Origin: Odoribacter sp.
Lineage (GTDB): Bacteria > Bacteroidota > Bacteroidia > Bacteroidales > Marinifilaceae
NCBI GenBank assembly: GCA_020024465.1
Contig: JAHHTT010000042.1
Span: forward strand, 1 to 19,385
Reading direction: 5' to 3'
Length of the DNA stretch: 19,385 bases
The notes beneath the pieces were generated by a model. The model did no database searches. It had not been told where the DNA came from and saw only the letters and a list, made by a program, of their open reading frames with translations. This document shows, in pieces, positions 15,469 to 19,385 of the stretch. The stretch's first letter is position 1. Each line of letters opens with the position of its first letter. A program made the translations under genes and the position numbers.

Positions 15469-16734
15469 TTAAAATTCAATTCCTATACCGGTAGAAAATG
15501 TGAAAGTATAAGGTTTAAAATCAATTAAATCATTCTTACTAAGCGATTGTAAAAAGTATCTAAACCCAGGTTCAATCATAATTCTAATTTTATGACTAAG
15601 AGGATATTCAATGCCTAATCCTAAATCAGTTGAAAGGTTGATTTTTCTAATATTTTCCGTACTTCCTAGTAATTCTTTTTCACCAGAAGCTTTCATATAA
15701 ACTTTATTGTTGACAATTATACCACCGCTTAATCCTCCTGATAATGAAAACAACACTTTATTATTATTCAATTGGTAGCGGATATGTAGGGGAATTTCTA
15801 TAGAACCAAATACTTGTTCTAAAGTTTCATCATTATCTGATATACTGCTTAATATGATTGCTTTGGAAGTTCTATAAGAAACAACTTTTCTATCGGTATT
15901 GATATTGCCGAGCGGTGTGTTTACGCATGGAGCTGAATTGTTAGTTGAAAAAGCTGCTATACGTGGAGTATTACTATTCTCTGTGCTACGCTGTCCAATT
16001 CTAGAATAAAAAATTCCTGTCTGAAAAGAAAGACGCTTCCTGGGGGTTATAGATATTTTTATTCCACCGCCTACATTCATAATCCCATTGAGATCACTAT
16101 TGGAATAATTGAATCCACGAGTATTTTTAACGGAAGAAGAGTAATTTCCGGCTGAGTAAGTAGGCGTAAAATGTCCACTTAGCGTTATTTTTACATGTTT
16201 CTTTTCTTTTTCCCCATCTTTTTCCCCATTTAGCAATAATTGATATTCTTGCTGATTTCTGATAGCATCCCCACTGGTCAGTGGAATGATATTCTGATGC
16301 AAATTCTTTACTTCAGGATTGGAATTTTTTGCTATTAAAACGTCAAAATGTAAAGTCTGTTGGTGGATAGGAGATATACGCTTTACAATATTGGTTTGTT
16401 TACTAATATCAGTTTTGGAAATTACTGTTTGTTGGATTGGGAGTTTTTGAATAAATTCTGTTTTAGGATTAGGAATCGGGGCAATGACGTTGGGTTGTAA
16501 TGTCAGGATTGAGTTATCAGTAATTAATATTTGTCTCTCAGTTTGAATTAATTGCCATAATCCAATACAAACAATAACAATGGCAGCTGCTACTATACTG
16601 TGCAACCATCTTCTGCTAATGATTTTTGGACTTTTATTTAATTGTTTTTGAATGTTTTCCCACACGTATACTGGCGGTTCACATTCTTGTCCTTGAATCG
16701 CTTTTTTGAATAGCTTATCTATATTATTATTCAT
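15469..16734 (-). CDS. Anti-sigma-like membrane protein with C-terminal outer-membrane-type beta-barrel
   Basis: This 421-residue protein starts with a short cytoplasmic-type segment containing the motif PPVYVWENIQKQL (20-32). This pattern recurs at the N-terminus of proteins encoded right after ECF sigma genes in Bacteroidetes. A single membrane helix (about 43-63) is followed by a polar linker of about 110 residues. From about 180 there is a beta-rich region resembling the PorT/OMP_b-brl_2 type of barrel, ending in the typical YTFTFSTGIGIEF. The start overlaps the sigma gene by 8 nt, so the two are made together. I infer that the N-terminus holds the sigma factor at the membrane and that the distal domain senses something in the envelope. 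How one chain can have both an inner-membrane helix and a barrel is unclear. Confidence 0.75.
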   Translation of the reverse strand: MNNNIDKLFKKAIQGQECEPPVYVWENIQKQLNKSPKIISRRWLHSIVAAAIVIVCIGLWQLIQTERQILITDNSILTLQPNVIAPIPNPKTEFIQKLPIQQTVISKTDISKQTNIVKRISPIHQQTLHFDVLIAKNSNPEVKNLHQNIIPLTSGDAIRNQQEYQLLLNGEKDGEKEKKHVKITLSGHFTPTYSAGNYSSSVKNTRGFNYSNSDLNGIMNVGGGIKISITPRKRLSFQTGIFYSRIGQRSTENSNTPRIAAFSTNNSAPCVNTPLGNINTDRKVVSYRTSKAIILSSISDNDETLEQVFGSIEIPLHIRYQLNNNKVLFSLSGGLSGGIIVNNKVYMKASGEKELLGSTENIRKINLSTDLGLGIEYPLSHKIRIMIEPGFRYFLQSLSKNDLIDFKPYTFTFSTGIGIEF

Positions 16735-17257
16735 TGTTTAAATACTCTTTTACTTTTCTTTTTAAAATATCTCTGGCTCTAGCTAAATTTGATTTGGAGG
16801 TACCTTCTGTAATACCTAGAGCGACAGCAATATCTTTGTGTTGCATGTCTTCAATAACATATAGGTTGAAGACCAAGCGATATCTTTCTGGCAACTCCTC
16901 AACAAATTTCTGCAATATATCTGTCGGAATGATGATATTTGCGTCAATATCTGTATCTTCATATTCCGGCAACTCTTCAACTAATTGGACAGACTGCTCT
17001 TTTCGGTATTTTTCAAGACAAATATTAATGAATATTCGTTTCATCCACCCTTCAAAAGAACCTTTGCCTGCAAATTGTTTTATAGAATCAAATATTTTGA
17101 TAAATCCGTCCTGTAAAGAATCTTCTGCTTCAGCGCGATTTTTGGAAAAACGGATGCATACGGCAAACATTTTTGCAGCATATAATTTATATAAAGCTTC
17201 TGCTGCCTTAGTATCGCCCTTCTTGCACTTATCTATTATTTGCTCTATATTGTACAT
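16727..17257 (-). CDS. ECF-type RNA polymerase sigma factor
   Basis: This 176-residue sigma-70-family protein has only regions 2 and 4. Region 2 (about 20-80) includes the core-binding and -10 recognition pattern AEDSLQDGFIKIFDSIKQF. A short acidic linker follows, and region 4 (about 118-172) has LPERYRLVFNLYVIEDMQHKDIA and the helix-turn-helix ALGITEGTSKSNLARAR. It is encoded 30 nt after the aminopeptidase P gene on the same strand and overlaps the following membrane protein gene, its likely antagonist. Bacteroidetes ECF factors of this type often control envelope functions; its target promoters cannot be deduced here. Confidence 0.93.
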   Translation of the reverse strand: MYNIEQIIDKCKKGDTKAAEALYKLYAAKMFAVCIRFSKNRAEAEDSLQDGFIKIFDSIKQFAGKGSFEGWMKRIFINICLEKYRKEQSVQLVEELPEYEDTDIDANIIIPTDILQKFVEELPERYRLVFNLYVIEDMQHKDIAVALGITEGTSKSNLARARDILKRKVKEYLNNE

Positions 17258-17287
17258 TACATTCTGTAAAAGAGATGTAAAAATTTA

Positions 17288-19072
17288 TCAATGGTTGCGT
17301 ATCGGTGTTGTTTTTTTTGCTAACCATGCAGCTTCTTCGTTTGTCAAAAACGGGACTGTTTTTTCATACACTTTTTGATGATATTCATTGAGCCAATTCA
17401 TTTCATCTTGAGTTAATAGCTCTGTTAACAAAGCTGAAGTATCAAAATAACAAAGCGTTAATGTTTCAAAACCATACCAGCACCCAAATTCGTTAGTCTC
17501 AACAGGAATGCACAATATCATATTTTCGTGGCGGACACCATGATGTCCTTCTCGGTATAATCCAGGTTCATTGGATGTAACCATCCCTGCAACAATTGCT
17601 TGATCTTTTAAGTCTTGGCGGATAGATTGAGGTCCTTCATGAACATTTAGGAAAAATCCGATACCATGTCCGGTGCCATGACCAAAGTTTCGGTGTGTCT
17701 GCCACAGCGGTTGTCGTGCAATAGCATCGAGATTACATCCGCGAGTTCCTTCTGGAAAAATAGCGCAACTGAGCGCAATCATTCCTTTTAATACTATTGT
17801 ATAGTCTTCTTTTTCTTGATGAGTCAGTTCTCCTAATGCTACCGTGCGGGTAATATCAGTTGTCCCATGAGTATATTGAGCTCCGGAGTCTACTAAATAA
17901 AGCCCTTTAGGCTGTAACTCAATATCTTTACCAGAAACAGCAGAATAGTGGGGTAATGCTGCATTGGCTCCATAGGCAGAAATATTTTCAAAGCTATTGG
18001 ATATATATCCATCATTCTTTGCTCTCAATTGTGTAAGATAATCAGAAGCCGAAGTCTCAGTCAAATGTTTGTCTATATTTTTCTCTATCCAATAAAAGAA
18101 TTTGGTCATAGCTACACTATCTTTAATGCATGCTTGTCTAAATCCTTCTATTTCTGTTTTGTTTTTTATAGATTTTGCTAAAACAATAGGTGAGGTTGCT
18201 TCTTTTATTTGGCAATGGGAAGTAATTCTATTATAAATCGCATAATTTAAAGTATTTGTGTCTACATAACAACATTTGTCTTTGGATAGTTCATCAATAA
18301 AAAGTAATATTTGATGATAGTCTCTAACCTCAATACCTTCATTGCTAAGTGCTTTCAAACAACTTGCTGATACTTTTGGGCGGTGAATAAAAAGAAATGT
18401 ATCTTCTTGTCCAACAATGGCATAACTAATAGCCACAGGATTATACTCTACATCGTTGCATCTAATATTGAACAACCAAGCAATTTCATCTAAAGTGCTA
18501 AAAACGAAATAATCCGCATGATTATCTTTTAAAAATCTGCGCACCATCTTAATTTTTTTGCCTGAAGAACAACCGGTTGTTTCTTCGGGAATCATAAATA
18601 TAGCTGCATCAGGAAGTGCAGGACGGTCCATCCAAATATCACCGATAAGGTCAGTGTTTTCTATTACTTTACAATTTTTTAATTCCAATTGCAATTTTAA
18701 GCGTTTTGCATCACTAACTGAAATACAAAAACTGTCTAATCCAATACGACTTCCTGATGGCAGATTATTGACAAGCCATTCAGGATAGTCCACTGCGCTA
18801 GGAATACGCAATTTATGAAGTTCTATACCCGATCCCTTTAATTGTTGCTCTGCTTGGATGAAATAACGAGAATCTGTCCATAATCCAGCTGATTCTTTTA
18901 AAACAACTACCGTTCCAAACGATCCGGTAAAACCGGATATCCACTCCCTTTGTCTCCATACGGCAGGGAGGTATTCGCTATTGTGTGGGTCTGTTCCAGA
19001 TACAATATATGCATCCAGATTTTCTCTTTCCATTATTTTTCGTAAAGCAGATAATTTATTTTCAGTAGTCAT
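17288..19072 (-). CDS. pepP: Aminopeptidase P (Xaa-Pro aminopeptidase), three-domain type
   Basis: This enzyme removes an N-terminal residue that precedes proline, using two metal ions, probably Mn, in the cytosol. The 594-residue protein has two creatinase-like N-terminal domains (about 7-150 and 160-310) and a catalytic pita-bread domain (about 315-535). The five metal ligands can be placed by alignment with E. coli AmpP: D395 (VDSGAQ), D406 (TTDITRT), H469 (GTGHGIG), E502 (NEPGLY) and E536 (FETLT). H478 is the nearby NVHEG histidine. At about 600 residues it is the long form, like eukaryotic cytosolic APP1, rather than the 440-residue E. coli form. I see no signal peptide. The sigma gene follows closely and may be read from the same transcript. 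Confidence 0.93.
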   Translation of the reverse strand: MTTENKLSALRKIMERENLDAYIVSGTDPHNSEYLPAVWRQREWISGFTGSFGTVVVLKESAGLWTDSRYFIQAEQQLKGSGIELHKLRIPSAVDYPEWLVNNLPSGSRIGLDSFCISVSDAKRLKLQLELKNCKVIENTDLIGDIWMDRPALPDAAIFMIPEETTGCSSGKKIKMVRRFLKDNHADYFVFSTLDEIAWLFNIRCNDVEYNPVAISYAIVGQEDTFLFIHRPKVSASCLKALSNEGIEVRDYHQILLFIDELSKDKCCYVDTNTLNYAIYNRITSHCQIKEATSPIVLAKSIKNKTEIEGFRQACIKDSVAMTKFFYWIEKNIDKHLTETSASDYLTQLRAKNDGYISNSFENISAYGANAALPHYSAVSGKDIELQPKGLYLVDSGAQYTHGTTDITRTVALGELTHQEKEDYTIVLKGMIALSCAIFPEGTRGCNLDAIARQPLWQTHRNFGHGTGHGIGFFLNVHEGPQSIRQDLKDQAIVAGMVTSNEPGLYREGHHGVRHENMILCIPVETNEFGCWYGFETLTLCYFDTSALLTELLTQDEMNWLNEYHQKVYEKTVPFLTNEEAAWLAKKTTPIRNH

Positions 19073-19094
19073 AATTGTTGATTTTAAATTTTGT

Positions 19095-19102
19095 CAAATA
19101 TA
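19095..19102 (-). promoter_or_regulatory. Candidate -7 box for pepP
   Basis: TATATTTG on the minus strand matches TAnnTTTG and lies 22 nt before the pepP start. The -33 region has TGG rather than TTG at about the right spacing. Confidence 0.4.
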
Positions 19103-19385
19103 GCACAAGGACAATAAAAACCATATTTAATATTTATACAAATATATGAAGAATTCTTGGAAAAATAATCTGATGTAAAATTACAGATGTAAAGTATGAG
19201 AGAGGTGTGCTTTTCAATTAGTAAAGTTTAATTTTGTAACAATTACCTTTTTCACTTATATTAATTCAAGGTCTATCGTTAGAGTGTATATCATACAATT
19301 TAACATTTGTTTTTATTATAAATATAATAATCATATAACCATTATTTTATAATCATCAATAAAACCTTTTATTTAAGTATAATCC
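19103..19385. other. A+T-rich intergenic DNA at the window edge
   Basis: There is no reading frame of useful length on either strand. The last 80 bases are especially A+T-rich, with loose AATAAT/ATTATT repeats around 19325-19350, too weak to call an operator. The neighbouring gene is outside the window. Confidence 0.6.

Noticed and set aside
15452..15490. A+T-rich inverted repeat between the converging genes as a two-way terminator
   Set aside because: Pairing is only about seven A/T pairs with a long loop, too weak to claim.
16734..17378. 214-codon open frame on the plus strand opposite the sigma factor gene
   Set aside because: It lies across the sigma gene and the pepP 3' end and reads as antisense; the sigma factor has clear region 2 and 4 motifs.
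19261..19385. AATAAT/ATTATT repeats as a second Fur-type site
   Set aside because: Arms are only six bases and the region is so A+T-rich that such matches are expected by chance.

Overview
The window looks like a chromosomal segment of a low-G+C Bacteroidales bacterium. The evidence is the purH-mreB-mreC-mreD-mrdA-rodA gene order, Bacteroidetes-type promoter boxes (TAnnTTTG), A-rich leaders without Shine-Dalgarno sequences, a TonB receptor next to a lipoprotein, and an ECF sigma gene overlapping a gene for a barrel-type membrane protein. I cannot name the genus.

Layout. Positions 1-60 are a perfect 60-bp palindrome that also looks like a two-way terminator. Positions 65-3073 (minus strand) hold hutI and a two-domain ftcD, the last steps of histidine degradation to glutamate with one-carbon transfer to folate. 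Positions 3186-10387 (minus strand) form a tight six-gene run: purH (last two steps of IMP synthesis) followed by mreB, mreC, mreD, mrdA (PBP2) and rodA, the elongasome that builds lateral cell wall. A hairpin terminator follows rodA, and the purH leader carries a 10-bp perfect hairpin.

Positions about 10560-14762 (genes on the plus strand) are clearly richer in G+C than the flanks and look acquired. They hold a small secreted His/CxxC protein, a TonB-dependent receptor with a ZnuD-like plug motif, and a lipoprotein with CHxH and HxH motifs, ended by a strong terminator. I read this as a metal-uptake locus. A Fur-like inverted repeat sits across the -33 element of its promoter, and both the first gene and the receptor have a TAnnTTTG box ending exactly 7 nt before the ATG.

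Positions 15104-17257 hold a small one-pass membrane protein (plus strand) converging on a two-gene signalling unit: an ECF sigma factor and an overlapping gene whose product combines an anti-sigma-like N-terminus, one membrane helix and a C-terminal beta-barrel. Positions 17288-19072 encode a three-domain aminopeptidase P. The last 313 bp are A+T-rich intergenic DNA. I saw no tRNA, rRNA, CRISPR array or intact insertion sequence. The most novel part is the metal-uptake island, in particular the HxH lipoprotein and the apparent near-leaderless promoters; most of the rest is ordinary core genome.
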